From CAVSWT01 sp963746735 (GTDB lineage Bacteria; Bacteroidota; Ignavibacteria; Ignavibacteriales; Ignavibacteriaceae), in contig CAVVCO010000013.1 of the NCBI GenBank assembly GCA_963746735.1, forward strand, positions 1-64,000: a stretch of 64,000 nucleotides of DNA. The letters are read 5' to 3'. The translations under genes and the position numbers were made by a program. This document shows, in pieces, positions 9,601 to 20,007 of the stretch (its first letter is position 1; each line of letters opens with the position of its first letter). The notes under the pieces were generated by a model. The model worked only from the letters and a program-made list of their open reading frames with translations. It did not search any database and was not told the origin of the DNA.

Positions 9601-10766
9601 CTGTTTTGCTTCGAATCCAGGTAATAAACCCCGGTAGTTGTACTGACATAGAGAATTCCATTATATCTTACAGGTGCGGGCAGTGCTAGTACAACTCCAT
9701 CCAGCCCATTTTGCCTGTCATAAAAAGAAAACACAGGCTCTGTATCAATTAAATTAGCGATACCCTGCTGTAACGCCATCCACATTCCGCCTTGCCTGCC
9801 TGATATTATAGAATAAACAATATTGCTTGCTAAACCGGAATTCCTATCTATAATTTTAATAATATCTCCGGCAGAATTAAAGATTACAATTCCGTCTTGC
9901 CAAGTTCCAATTGCATAGTTACTATCGCTTAAAACTGTACCACACCGAATTCCATTTTGTCGAACGAATTCACTTGCCTTTCCGTTAAACGGCTGCAATG
10001 ATTTCCCATTAAAAACAAATAGGCCTTCATTTGCAATGCCTAAAAGGATTAACTTATTGTTGGGTTCTGGATTTTTTATACCATGCTCAGATTTGATAAT
10101 ATAGGGCAGCATAGTTTGAATTTGCTTGTGTGCAAATATCTGCCCGCCAGTAGTAAGTTTTAGTGAATCATTATTTAAAACCATTAATCCAATTTGATTC
10201 TCATATACATACAATTTGTTATTAACCCAAAAAGAATTTGTGAACGAAGTACCAGCTTTCCAGACTTTTATCTTATCATTTTCCCAGCAAAATAAGCTCT
10301 GCTGAGTTTGAAAATAAATTCCATTACCAGAAGCGAATACGGCTTTTACATCTGTGAAATTTCTATCTTGCTTATCAACAAATTTTAATAAAGACTTGAA
10401 CTGTAAGTTTCCAATTGAATCAGGTTCAAGAAATCCAAAATCTTTAGTCCCGCCAACAAAAATTTTACCTTGTTTATCTTCGGCAAGGGATAGAATCGTT
10501 AATTTGTTGGGAAGATTAATATGACGCCACTTGTCCCCGTCAAATTCAAGGATGGTTCCTGAATTATTTCCGGCATATATAATACCTCGAGAGTCTTGCA
10601 ATATTGCGAGGTTTTGCGGTTCGGAGTTATAATCTTTTGGGCCATAATTATTAATAATCAGCCTTCCGATTTCTTTATTATCATAAGCGTTTAATGTTTG
10701 CGCAGATGTTAAATTGCAGAGTATTAGTAATAATTGTAGAATCAATAAAGTAGAAATATATTTCAT
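6660..10766 (-). CDS. Hybrid two-component system regulator (propeller-HK-REC-AraC)
   Basis: A single 1368-residue protein combining sensor, kinase and transcription factor, a design typical of Bacteroidota glycan sensing. Order: signal peptide (1-22); about a dozen two-component-regulator propeller repeats (to about 680); Y_Y_Y domain (about 690-760); one transmembrane helix (about 767-790); HisKA with phospho-acceptor in SHEFRTPLTL (about 839); HATPase with N-box HNLLSNAFKF and G boxes DSGIGIP and GTGIGLAL; receiver domain with acceptor Asp in ITDVMMPKMDG (about 1172) and the conserved Lys in IKPF; C-terminal AraC-type helix-turn-helix (about 1270-1368). The ligand is unknown. It is transcribed toward the tandem lipoprotein-like array, which may be its target, but no direct evidence shows that. 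Confidence 0.95.
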   Translation of the reverse strand: MKYISTLLILQLLLILCNLTSAQTLNAYDNKEIGRLIINNYGPKDYNSEPQNLAILQDSRGIIYAGNNSGTILEFDGDKWRHINLPNKLTILSLAEDKQGKIFVGGTKDFGFLEPDSIGNLQFKSLLKFVDKQDRNFTDVKAVFASGNGIYFQTQQSLFCWENDKIKVWKAGTSFTNSFWVNNKLYVYENQIGLMVLNNDSLKLTTGGQIFAHKQIQTMLPYIIKSEHGIKNPEPNNKLILLGIANEGLFVFNGKSLQPFNGKASEFVRQNGIRCGTVLSDSNYAIGTWQDGIVIFNSAGDIIKIIDRNSGLASNIVYSIISGRQGGMWMALQQGIANLIDTEPVFSFYDRQNGLDGVVLALPAPVRYNGILYVSTTTGVYYLDSKQNRFHIVSDLVGDFWSLFKYGKSLYAARESLRKIDGHNSSFVKKLREKVGYAHRSSIDSNRIYLGLYDGGLEILENENNNWIENRKINEIYEFPRNMVEEPNGDLWFGDESDGLVYIHFSKSKENPQIQKFNAKDGLPPGRMYAYRTSLHPVFSSGKGLYRFDYNSKKFIHDDTFGEQLSNGLLATGFLSEDKKGNIWISVFDGTNYYLAVSRPSKNGIYSLDRKNFLGMPSTGIWTIYPEDNGITWFGGEDGLIRYDDNLAKDRFHEFPALVRKVIINGDSVIYAGFKTSSNKSNSTQLNYTTSILHFEYSASSYDNPKQNQYQVYLEGFDKSWSKSTPETEKEYTHLPAGKYVFHVRAKNIYGQESNEDTFTFTLLPPFYLTWWAFSFLGIIIISFLVFSINRYNNWRTSHLKQRTLELETIVANRTAELAEKNIELQELSTMKSHFFANISHEFRTPLTLIVGQIESLLPDLKKERNISRATMALRNSKILQRLINQLLDLSKFDAREMKLKASEQNIIPLLRNLTGSFESFAERKNITLKFESTKENIQVYFEQDKIEKVMHNLLSNAFKFTNDGGSVYVIVEMDDNTRKLDIMDYSNKELNGDVKIIVRDSGIGIPKDRLPRIFDRFFQVDNSATREYEGTGIGLALTKELVQIHGGGISVESKEGLGTTFTIMLPLGKKHLNPDQITIPENDISDYELTEVEYETAKIENPESSVLNKQSEQENKSKIILIVEDNSDMRSYINETLIDVYTIIEASNGEQGLQIAIEEVPDLIITDVMMPKMDGYELTRELRRNQITSHIPIIMLTAKAAESDKLEGLETGVDAFLIKPFSTKELQIRVRKLIELREQLQKQIGAKAVLTPSDIAVSSLDQQLLKRIHDVIEKNMGDENFGVDALSEKIGISKRQLQRKLKALIDCTPTKCIRIIRLGRAKQLLEQNAGNVTDVAFNVGYNDVTAFSRAFKEEFNILPSAIISQKK

Positions 10767-11257
10767 AATTATAATGATGTATTGGTAAAATACTGAACTA
10801 CTAAAATTACATTTGGATTAAAACTAGAGGACCCACAATTTTTAAACTTTAAACAAACATAAAGGATTTTCAAATAAAATTTTTGCCGAAAGCTTCACTT
10901 AATAATTTCTTAACACTTATTTATAAACGTTTAGATTGCAATTAAAGATAGTTTTTATTTTTGATTAAGTCTAACTATTAAAAATCATACAATTTTTTGT
11001 TATGCTAAATTATATTAGGCAGATAAAATATGGAGAAAGTTATTTTTTTAAAAAGAAAATTTGGAAATGCAGTTAAATCTGAATCGAGAACAAATAGGGC
11101 AAGTGATATAGTTTAAAAAGAATTTATTAACAATTTTCCTGATTGAAAATTATAAGCGAATGAGTTAACTTAAAACAAGTTATTACAAAAATAAAACGGG
11201 GTTCCTTTCAAATTGTGATTAAGCCAATTCAATAATCAAATATATCAGCGGGGTATT
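10767..11257. other. Intergenic gap between divergent genes, no gene seen
   Basis: This 491-base AT-rich gap separates the divergently transcribed hybrid sensor and the DUF4139 gene, so it must hold both promoters. I see no open reading frame worth calling (the longest, near 11030, is under 30 codons with no family resemblance), no clear hairpin and no convincing TAnnTTTG promoter element. Confidence 0.5.
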
Positions 11258-13249
11258 ATGAAAAAATTAATATTTCTTTTCGTCATCATCCTTCCATCTT
11301 TTATGTTCTGTAAAGATGAAGTGAAAGTTGATTCAAAAGTAATTGAAGCAACTATATTCAAAAACAGGGCATTGATAACCCGTGAAGGTGAAATCAATTT
11401 ACCTAAAGGGAAAAGCGAAATAGTATTTTCAAATCTTCCGGTTGATTTGCAGAATGAATCCGTTCGTGTTTCTGCGAAAGGAAATGGTGTTGTAAAAATT
11501 CTTGATGTAAAAGTAGAACAAAGATTTACAACTGAAGTTCAGCAGGAAGATATCAAAGTACTTGAAAGAAAAGTTGATTCGCTTAATCAATTAATACAAA
11601 TAGCAGCAGATGAAGTGAATATTCTTAACAGTAAAAAAGATTTTATTGAATCATTAAAATCTCAATCTTCAAAATATATGAATGAGAAAATGCTGCTGCA
11701 GGTAAACTCCACAAAAGAGTGGAGCGAATTTTAAATTTTGTAGATAAAAATCTTGATGAAATTTATAAAGGATTAAGAGAGCAGTCGAGAAAGCAAATCT
11801 TTTATAAGCAGCAGATAAATGCAATAAACACTGATATAAATGAAAGCAGAGGGAAAAAATCTAAAAACTATAAAGAAGTTATAGTTACACTTGAAACCGA
11901 CGCAAAAGGAAATGTAAAACTTAATCCATCTTATCTTGTACAAAGCGCAGGCTGGTATCCTTTATATGATGCAAGAATAACAACAGATACGAAAAGCTGT
12001 GAGCTTGATTATTTTGGAATGGTTCATCAATCAACGGGTGAAGATTGGAAAGATATTTCATTAACTTTATCAACTGCAGAACCAATGTCGGTTAAATCAT
12101 TGCCTGAATTAGATAGATGGTTTGTTAATACGAGGCCGCTGCCTGTAAAACAAAGTGAACCGGAAATAAGAGGTGGGAGAACAGGAGATTTACAAATCAA
12201 TTACGACCAAAATTGGGGATTGCCTTCCGGTACTGGAAATGTGACAGGATATGTCATTGATAAAGCAACCGGCGAAGCATTGATAAATGCAAATGTTGTA
12301 GTGGATGGAACAAGTTTTGGCTCAACGACTGATAATAATGGTAAGTTTCTTTTCAATAATATTTCAAAAGGGCAGCATTCATTAACTGTTTCATTAGTTG
12401 GTTATCAAGCTCGAAGGATACAATTAAATATAGCTGAAAAAAGTGTAGCAAATATTACTATCCCTCTTGATGAAGCAGCACTTCAAACTAATGAAGTAGT
12501 AGTAACAAGTGCAAAACCGCTTATTGAAAAAAGTAGTACATCAGCAATGCGAATCGTAAGTTCTGAAGATATTGGAGCCTTACCAGGCGTAGTAGCACCT
12601 GAAATTAAATATACAAATGTACATGCAAATGAACTATCTACTTCATTTGAAATTCCGACAAAGAGTTCTATTCCAAGTGATAATAGTCAGCATAAAGTAA
12701 CAATTTCAATTAAATCATTACCGGTTGAATTTGCATATACTTCCATTCCAAAGATTACACCCAGTGTTTACTTAAAAGGAAAAATTATTAATAAAAATGA
12801 TTATCCTTTACTTGAAGGCGATATAAGTATTTTTGTTGATAATGAATTTATAAATAAAACATACTTAAATACAATTGTCCCAACAGATACACTTTCTTTA
12901 GCTCTTGGTGTTGATGATAGAATTCAAATTAAAAAAGTATTAATTAATAAATTCAATGAATCAAAAGGACTGCTGGGAGGAAGCAGGCAAATTACTTATG
13001 ATTATGAAATTCAAATTACAAATAATAGAAAGACAGAAGAATCAATTCTAGTTTATGACCAGGCACCAATCCCAATGAATGAAGATATAAAAGTTGAATT
13101 GCTTGAACCTAAAAAAGACAAAGATGAACTTGGAAATGATAAAAAGCTTGAATGGACATGTAAAGCTTAAACCGGGAGAAAAGAAAATTATCCCTTTAAA
13201 ATACTCAGTTGAATTTCCGAATAAATTAAATGTATATGGATTGGAATAA
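11258..13249 (+). CDS. MuiA-like DUF4140/DUF4139 protein with inserted carboxypeptidase-regulatory domain (two frameshifts)
   Basis: About 660 residues after repair. A signal peptide (MKKLIFLFVIILPSFMFC) is followed by a DUF4140 domain (EATIFKNRALITREGEI, about residues 30-95), a coiled coil, then DUF4139 (SYLVQSAGWYPLYDARI, continuing to the C-terminal LKPGEKKIIPLKYSVEFP). Within DUF4139 sits a carboxypeptidase-regulatory-like beta-sandwich (GYVIDKATGEALINANVVV...GSTTDNNGKF...LVGYQ). The frame breaks at about 11732 (a TTTT run that needs one more T) and at about 13164 (one base too many around AAAGCTT); the true stop is at 13247. The family was named for a mucoidy-inhibitor homologue, but its biochemical role is unknown. 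An exported or outer-membrane location is inferred from the signal peptide. Confidence 0.85.
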
Positions 13250-13255
13250 GCTATT

Positions 13256-13302
13256 AACCTCATCCCTCTCCTATACTAAGGAGAGGGAACGGGAGTGAGG
13301 TT
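13256..13302. repeat. Double-stem palindromic repeat (CCTCATCCCTCTCC type)
   Basis: An outer stem AACCTCA (13256-13262) pairs with TGAGGTT (13296-13302), and an inner stem CCCTCTCC (13264-13271) pairs with GGAGAGGG (13280-13287). It lies between two convergent genes, 7 bases after the stop of the DUF4139 gene. It may terminate transcription, but there is no strong T-run, and the structure resembles the small mobile palindromes found dispersed in many bacterial genomes. Confidence 0.65.
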
Positions 13303-13344
13303 TGTTTGAAATGTGACCTTTCATTTTCAATCATTACTTTCAAT

Positions 13345-13390
13345 CTTCGACAAGCTCAGATTGACATTGTCATGTTGAACTTGTCGAAAC
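13345..13390. repeat. CTTCGACAAGCTCAG-type palindromic repeat
   Basis: TTCGACAAG at 13346-13354 is matched by CTTGTCGAA at 13380-13388, and the loop contains an inner palindrome TGACATTGTCA (13362-13372). The same core, with an insertion, occurs again at 60582-60672. It sits just past the stop of the GH92 gene in the convergent gap and could fold in RNA from either side. Confidence 0.7.
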
Positions 13391-13398
13391 ATGTTTTT

Positions 13399-15754
13399 TC
13401 ATTGCTCACCTGTAATCGCCGAAGGCGGAGCAGATTCTTCCTTTACTCCCCAGTTATAATTTGGTTTATCACTTAAAACAAATTCAAGTGTTCCGCCGTT
13501 TGCAACTTCTTCATAAGGAATATATGTTTTATTCCAAACCTTGCCGTTTAATTTCACTGTCTTGTATGTATTTGTTTTCCGGAGAATAATTTTTTGCGGT
13601 CATTGTAAAAGTATTTCCGTTTCCAAGTTTCATTGTAACTTTTTCGCACATGGAGTTCCAATCACATAAATATTGCTTGAAGGGCAAATTGGATAAAAGC
13701 CCATGGTGTTAAATAAATACCAGGCTGACATTTGTCCGCAGTCATCATTGCCTGAAAGTGAGTTTGGCTTGTTGCCATAGAAAGTAGTCATAATTTGTCT
13801 TACCAGCTTTTGAGTTTTCCATGGCTGTCCGGCATAATCATAAAGAAAAGTTATATGATGTGAAGGTTCGTTTCCATGCCAGTATTCTCCAATTCTTCCT
13901 AAAATATCCTCATTGCCTGCTGATATATCTTCTGCTTTGTTTTCCATAAATAACGTATCAAGCTTTTCGGCAAAATATTTTTTGCCTCCCATTAATTTTA
14001 TTAATCCTTCAACATCCTGCGGAACATACCATGAATACTGCCAGTTAGTGCCTTCTGTTATATCGCGTTTGTTCATTTCTTCAATATATTCATGCGGATG
14101 AAATGGAGTACGCCAATTTCCTTTTGAATCTTTTCCTCTCATTAATTTTGTAGAAGGATCAAAAATATTTTTATATGACATTGCCCTGTTAATGAAGTAA
14201 TTGTATTCACCTTTCTTTCCAAGCTTCTTTGCAACTTGTGCAATTGCATAATCATCATAAGCATATTCAAGAGTTTTTGAAACAGATTCATTTTCATGAT
14301 CGAAAGGTACATATCCAATTTTTGCATATTCTTCTACTGAATCGTAATCAGGATTCATAGCTGTTGTTTTAATTGCATTATAAGCCCGCTCATAGTCAAA
14401 TCCTTTAACACCTTTTAATATTGCATCTGCAATTACAGCCACGGAATGATAACCAATCATGCACCATGTTTCATTGTTATTTAAAGACCAGACAGGTAAA
14501 AGATGATCAACACTTTGATCATAATGTGCAAGCATTGAATTAATCATATCTGCATCACGCTTTGGTTGAATCAAAGTGAACAAAGGATGTTCTGCCCTGT
14601 AAGTATCCCAAAGAGAAAAGATAGCATAATTATGAAAGTCTTTTGCTTTATGAATATTCTGATCAAGCCCGCGGTAACTGCCGTCAACATCTTCGTAAAT
14701 TGTTGGTGTAAGCAGACAATGATAAAGTGAAGTATAAAAAGTTTCTTTCTCAGCTTGTGTTCCTTCGATGGTCATCATTCTGCATTTCCTTATTCCATTT
14801 GGCTCTAGTTTCATTTACAACTTTATCAAAGTCCCAACCCGGTATTTCTGCATCAAGATTTTTCAAAGCATTCTCTGTGCTCACCGACGATATACCAACT
14901 TTCACCATTATAACTTCATTTGCTTTTGTAGAATACCTTGTGAAGTATTGAATGTTTGTCCCGGCAGTTTCGTATTTGCTTCTAAATCTTCTGGTGTTGT
15001 AATAAATTTTTTGTCCGTCTTTCATAATTGTAAAATCATCGTACGGACGTGAATACCTTGCTGCAAAAAATAAATATCTTTCCTTTGCCCATCCGTTAAC
15101 CAAATGATATCCGGTAACCAAAGTTTTGCTTTCGCACCTTACATTTGACCAGACAACTTTCCATTGCAGCACATGATTTAAATCCATCATAATGTTTGCG
15201 CTGTCGCTTTTAGGAAAAGTAAATTTTAAAATACCAGCTCGTTCTGTTGCAGCTAATTCAACAAGAACATTATGTTCGGGCAGCTTTACAGAATAATATC
15301 CTGCTTTAATAATTTCATCTTTATGATTAAATGGAGTACAGTAACCCGAATCAGGTTCTTGAACATAATATTCGCTACCGTCGCTTTTAATCTTTTTAAC
15401 TGTACCGGGAACAAATTCAGGTTTGCCGGTTGAAGGCATAAACAAAAAATCACCGAGATCTGGAATTCCTGTCCCGCTTAAATGCTGCATGCTGAAACCA
15501 ATTATCACACTGTCGTTGTATTCATATCCCGAAGCAGTTTCCCAGCTTTTCATATCAGTGTCTGGCCCAAGCTGCACCATTCCATGCGGGGCGACAGGTC
15601 CGGGATAAACATTTCCTTCGCCTTGCGTTCCAATTACAGGTTTTATATAATCTACAAGATTTGTTTCGTTTGTGCTTTGAGGGAAGATCGAACAATTTAG
15701 TAATGCAATTCCAAGTGATAAAATAAAAGCGAAGGACTTGATTTTAATATTCAT
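13399..15754 (-). CDS. GH92 family alpha-mannosidase, exported (three frameshifts)
   Basis: About 785 residues after repair, a normal GH92 length. The family hydrolyses alpha-mannosides of N-glycans and yeast mannan in a calcium-dependent way. Seen: signal peptide (MNIKIKSFAFILSLGIALLNC), the N-terminal domain motif NVYPGPVAPHGMVQLGPDT, AGQPWKTQ, and the catalytic-domain signature GNDDCGQMSAWYLFNTMGFYP. The frame is broken at about 14785, about 13640 (one missing C after TGTGC) and about 13585; repaired, the C-terminus reads EKVTMKLGNGNTFTM, then TVKLNGKVWNKTYIPYEEV and stops at 13399. A signal peptide with an early Cys (LLNC) is compatible with a lipoprotein. It stands alone, convergent with the DUF4139 gene. 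Confidence 0.92.
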
Positions 15755-15903
15755 TAGTCAACACCCGGATTTTAATTGATTGTTTTTTATTGATAAAATT
15801 TGTTTTAAAAGATAATTATTTTATTTCATTAATTTATCTTAACTTATTTGCAGTTGTTTACTTTTCTATTTTATAATTAAATTCATTTCTCCAAAGGCAA
15901 AAC

Positions 15904-16362
15904 ATGAAAGCAGTATTTATTTTTTGTTTTGTGCTCACTAGTTTCTCAAATCTTTTTTCACCGGATGATAATTTAAAAACCGGGTTGTTTATAGTTGATG
16001 AAAATGAATCGTGCATAGATACAAGCAACTTCATTAAAATTAATTATTCTGATGAAACACTTTGTATTGATAATAAGCCAATTTTAACAGATGCAAATTT
16101 TGATTCAATAAAAGTAAATATTGACACAACTTCTTATGGAATAGATTATACACTAGCAATAAAGCTTGACAGCACTTCAGCAAAAACTTTTGCAGAAGTT
16201 ACAAAGAGTTTAGTTGGTAAAAAAATTGCAATTATTGTAGAGGGCAAAGTTGTATCTGTCCCGGTTTTAAGAGACCCAATTACTTCAGGGAGAATTGCTG
16301 TATTCAGTGATAAAGAAACAATATTGGAAATAGAAAAAAAGCTGAATAAAAAGAAAGAATAA
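15904..16362 (+). CDS. Free-standing SecD P1-like periplasmic protein
   Basis: A 152-residue protein with a signal peptide (MKAVFIFCFVLTSFSNLFS) and no transmembrane helix afterwards. The C-terminal half (LDSTSAKTFAEVTKSLVGKK, then IAIIVEGKVVSVPVLRDPI and SGRIAVF) follows the pattern of the SecD first periplasmic domain, where the same order of strands is GxxxAIVLDGxVxSAPxIxxxIxxG. In SecDF that domain binds translocating proteins; here it is separated from any channel. It precedes the flavoprotein-polyferredoxin gene by 98 bases. Export to the periplasm is likely; a role in protein translocation is a guess from homology only. Confidence 0.7.
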   Translation: MKAVFIFCFVLTSFSNLFSPDDNLKTGLFIVDENESCIDTSNFIKINYSDETLCIDNKPILTDANFDSIKVNIDTTSYGIDYTLAIKLDSTSAKTFAEVTKSLVGKKIAIIVEGKVVSVPVLRDPITSGRIAVFSDKETILEIEKKLNKKKE

Positions 16363-16460
16363 TTTTGTTTATTCATCGTGATAGTTTTATGATCTTTCAA
16401 GAATAAGTTAGGTTAAATAATTTCTTTCAAAAAGTAAGGCTAAAAAGAAAAGTTATCATC

Positions 16461-18951
16461 ATGAATTTAATTTCAAAATATTTTAACTGGCTTCAAAAAG
16501 ATGTTCCAAAAGGTGATGTTGAAAAATATCCTCAGATAGATTCGAACGGGGAAACATCTGTAAAAGGAATTTTTATAATCGGCGACTTACCGGAATACCT
16601 TTGCTTAGATTGGCTGCTGAGAGCGGCAAAAAAATTATTGACCAATTTAAAAATGATTCTGAATTTCAAAAACTGAAATCATCAAATCAAGACAAAGATA
16701 TTTTTGATTTAATTATTATCGGCGCCGGGCCAGCTGGAATTGCTGCAGGAATTGAAGCCTCGAAAAATAAATTGAATTATAAGATTCTTGAATCGGCTCA
16801 AAAGTTTAACACCATAATTAATTTTCCGAAAGGAAAGCCAATCTATGCAGAGCCAAAAGAATTTACTCAGGTATCTGAATTAAAAATTAATGATGGCACA
16901 AAAGAATCTCTTCTTGATGATTTACACAACCAGATATTAAATGTCTCTCTTCCAATTGAAGAAAATATTATGGTTGATAAGATTGAAAAGAAAGGAAATC
17001 ACTTTGAAGTAACAACAAAGAATAGAAATTATAAAGCATTGCGAGTTTTACTTGCCATTGGAAAATCCGGTAACTCAAGAATGCTGAAAGTGCCGGGAGA
17101 AAATCTTCCAAAGGTATTTAATAGATTGTTTGACCCGGCGGATGCAAAGGGACAAAAAGTTTTAGTTGTAGGCGGCGGCGATTCGGCTTTGGAGACTGCT
17201 ATCGCTACTGCTGAATATGCCGATGAAGTTTATATCTCTTACCGGAATCCTTCATTCTCACGCCCTAAAGAAGGCAACGTTGAAAAGCTTAATAAGTTAA
17301 CTGAAGAAGGAAAAATAAAACTTCTTCTTGAAACGCAAGTAAAAGAAATTAAAGACGACAAAGTAATTCTAATTGATAAGAACAAAAAAGAATTTGAGAT
17401 AGAAAACTCAATGGTCTTTTCCATGATAGGAAAAGAATTGCCGCTTGCAGTTTTTTAAGCGAAGCGGAATTAAAATGGAAGGTGAGCTGTCACTAATTTC
17501 AAAACTTCAATTTCTACTTTTGGTTCTTGTAGCCGGAGTAATTTACTTTGGGAAAAACAGCGCAAATCTTTATCAGCATTTTTTAGATATAAAAGTTCAA
17601 TCTTTTGGTGATTTAATTTACCAATTTGTAAATCCTATTGCCTGGGGAAAGCTGATAACTTTACCGGTTGAAATCATTAAAACAATTTTTTCAAGTAAAG
17701 CTTCAATCTGGAATATAAATGAATTATATCTGTGCGTTTGTTGCTTACATTTCTTTTTTAGGTGCATTATTCCTGGGAATTTATCTTCTTTATAACTTCA
17801 TAAAATCAAACTATAAAATATTTTCATTTAACTGGAATACTTTTAAATACGCTTACTTTATTTTAGTAGCAATATTTTTTGCTGTGGCTTTTTTCGGTGA
17901 AAAGTATTTTAATTATGAACTGTTTGGCAAACACGAGGGCTTTTGGTACACAGGCTTTTATTCGCTTACAATTTTAATTTTTGGATTAAGAAGAATTAAG
18001 CTGAAACCAACAAAGTATATTAAATTTCAAACCTGGACTTTAATTTTAATTCAAGCCATTCCACTTTTTATAATGCCTGAAATTCTACTGCCTTTTCTTG
18101 GAAAGATTGGTGCATTAGGTGCGAAAGATGGATTCATAATGTCGCAAATTTTTCCCAACGAAACTTACTGGCGTTCGTATGGATTCATTTTAGCATGGCC
18201 ATTATTTTTCTTCAATGTTTACAACAGCAGCATTACAACTTTCTGGCTGGTGTTTAGTTTAGTTCAAACTTTTGTATTTATTCCGTTCATAGTTTACAAA
18301 TGGGGAAAAGGCGCTTACTGCGGATGGCTTTGCTCATGCGGAGCTTTGGCAGAAACATTAGGCGATGAGTACAGAACTCTCGCTCCTCATGGAGCTAAAG
18401 CAAAAAAATATGAATTTGCCGGACAATGGATTTTACTGGCAGCATTTATCATTACTGGATTAAAACTAGTAAGCGTTTTATATGATTTTAATATTCCAAT
18501 TATAAATGAAAAAGTTTCTTACACAGCAAGCTTTTTTCATAATTTTTATTTCATTGGAATTGATGTAATCTTTGCCGGAGTATTGGGAGTTGGAGTTTAT
18601 TTCTTTTTAAGCGGTAGAGTTTGGTGCAGATTCGGGTGCCCGCTTGCAGCTTTAATGCACATCTACTCAAGATTTTCCAAATACAGAATTTTTGCAGAAA
18701 AGAAAAAATGTATTTCATGCAACATCTGCACGAAAGTTTGCCACATGGGAATTGACGTAATGAATTATGCAAATAAAGGTATTCCCATGAACGATGTTGA
18801 ATGTGTGAGATGCTCTGCATGTGTTGTAAATTGTCCCACAGAAGTTTTATCATTCGGTGCATTGCCAAAATCTGATCCGAAAAATGTTTTGTATAAAACA
18901 ATTAAAATAGAATTAACCCATAAGCATGATAATTGGGTAAGTGGTTTATAA
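16461..18951 (+). CDS. Fused thioredoxin-reductase-like flavoprotein and NapH-type polyferredoxin (three frameshifts)
   Basis: About 830 residues after repair. The N-terminal part opens with a short NAD(P)-oxidoreductase segment (KGIFIIGDLTGIP after repair), then a full FAD-binding fold (IIIGAGPAGIAAGIEA) and NADPH-binding fold (VLVVGGGDSALETAIA). The C-terminal part is a membrane domain with about eight helices, the NapH/NosR-type Cys motifs CGWLCSCG and CRFGCPLA, and two 4Fe-4S clusters (CISCNICTKVC, CVRCSACVVNC). The likely role is moving electrons between NAD(P)H, FAD and membrane iron-sulfur centres; the partner is unknown. Breaks at about 16596 (missing A), 17450 (one extra base) and 17735 each join frames that continue the same domain, so a single gene is clear. 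Confidence 0.85.
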
Positions 18952-18978
18952 TTCAAAATTAAGTAATCAAATAATATT

Positions 18979-19785
18979 ATGATTGATTTAGAATTAAACG
19001 GTAGATATGAAATTTCTGAAGAGCAAAAAAAGTTTTATAACGAAACCGGATTTGTCCTTTTAAAAGAAGTTTTATCTTTAGATGAAGTAAGTGAATTCAG
19101 AAAAATAATTGATAAAGTTGTTCAAGATCTTACAGGCCATGATAAAAGATCGCTTGAAGAAAAGACACCGTATGAAAGAGAGTTCCTTCAATGCAGCCAT
19201 TTATGGAGAACATTTCCCGAAGTCAAAAAATTTACATTGAGCAAGAGGCTTGGCTCAATTGCAAAACAATTATTAAATGCCGAACATGTCAGGTTATGGC
19301 ATGATCAAGCATTGTACAAAGTTCCCGGCGGTGCGGCAACAGAACCTCATCAAGACATAGCTTACTGGCCGATGATTGAAAAAAATGGAGGAACGATCTG
19401 GCTGGCTTTAAATGAGGTTACAGTTGAAATGGGTGCAATGAATTTTATTCCGGGTTCACACAAAACTGATTTCTTTAGTTACAATAATAGAATTGAAGAT
19501 TCGATAGAAGGGAAAAGTGATTTGCTTATAAAAGCAAAAGAAAAAATTAAAGCGGAACCTGTCAGCTATAATTTAAAGCCAGGCGATGCAACATTTCATC
19601 ATGCATTAACAATACACTACACAGGTGAAAATCAAACCCTAAAAACACGTAAGGGAATGACGGTAATTTATTTTGCAGATGGAGTTAGATTCGATGGTAA
19701 ATCTCCAGCAGCTGATCATCATTGTGCCGCAGGAAGTATTGATGGTGAACCAATAGCTACTAAGTTTAATCCTATAATAGAGTAA
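18979..19785 (+). CDS. Phytanoyl-CoA dioxygenase (PhyH) family protein
   Basis: A 268-residue Fe(II)/2-oxoglutarate dioxygenase. The iron-binding HxD is in EPHQDIAYWP (about residues 121-131), the distal His in HHALTIHYTGEN (about 207-218), and the 2-oxoglutarate Arg probably in the following KTRKGMTVIYF. GSHKTDF is also typical. The family hydroxylates small substrates; many bacterial members act in unassigned secondary metabolism, so the substrate cannot be named. It lies 27 bases downstream of the polyferredoxin fusion on the same strand, so co-transcription is likely, and that fusion could supply electrons, though nothing shows this. Confidence 0.88.
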   Translation: MIDLELNGRYEISEEQKKFYNETGFVLLKEVLSLDEVSEFRKIIDKVVQDLTGHDKRSLEEKTPYEREFLQCSHLWRTFPEVKKFTLSKRLGSIAKQLLNAEHVRLWHDQALYKVPGGAATEPHQDIAYWPMIEKNGGTIWLALNEVTVEMGAMNFIPGSHKTDFFSYNNRIEDSIEGKSDLLIKAKEKIKAEPVSYNLKPGDATFHHALTIHYTGENQTLKTRKGMTVIYFADGVRFDGKSPAADHHCAAGSIDGEPIATKFNPIIE

Positions 19786-20007
19786 TCTTTTAATTCAGTT
19801 ATTTGATAGACTATCAGAAATTTGATAACACATATTAATTGATTTTAATTCCCACTTTATTTTAAAAGTGAAACTTCTTTCAAAATCCTTTCAAAAATAA
19901 ATTAAAAGCTAACTTATTTTTTCATTTCTGAATTTAAATATTAAGAGCATCTTAATTTTCAATCGGCATAAAGATTGATCTAGATAAAAATATGTTTAGG
20001 AATATAT

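Noticed and set aside
15904..16362. A complete SecD/SecF translocase gene
   Set aside because: Only the P1-like region is present in 152 residues, with no transmembrane channel segments.
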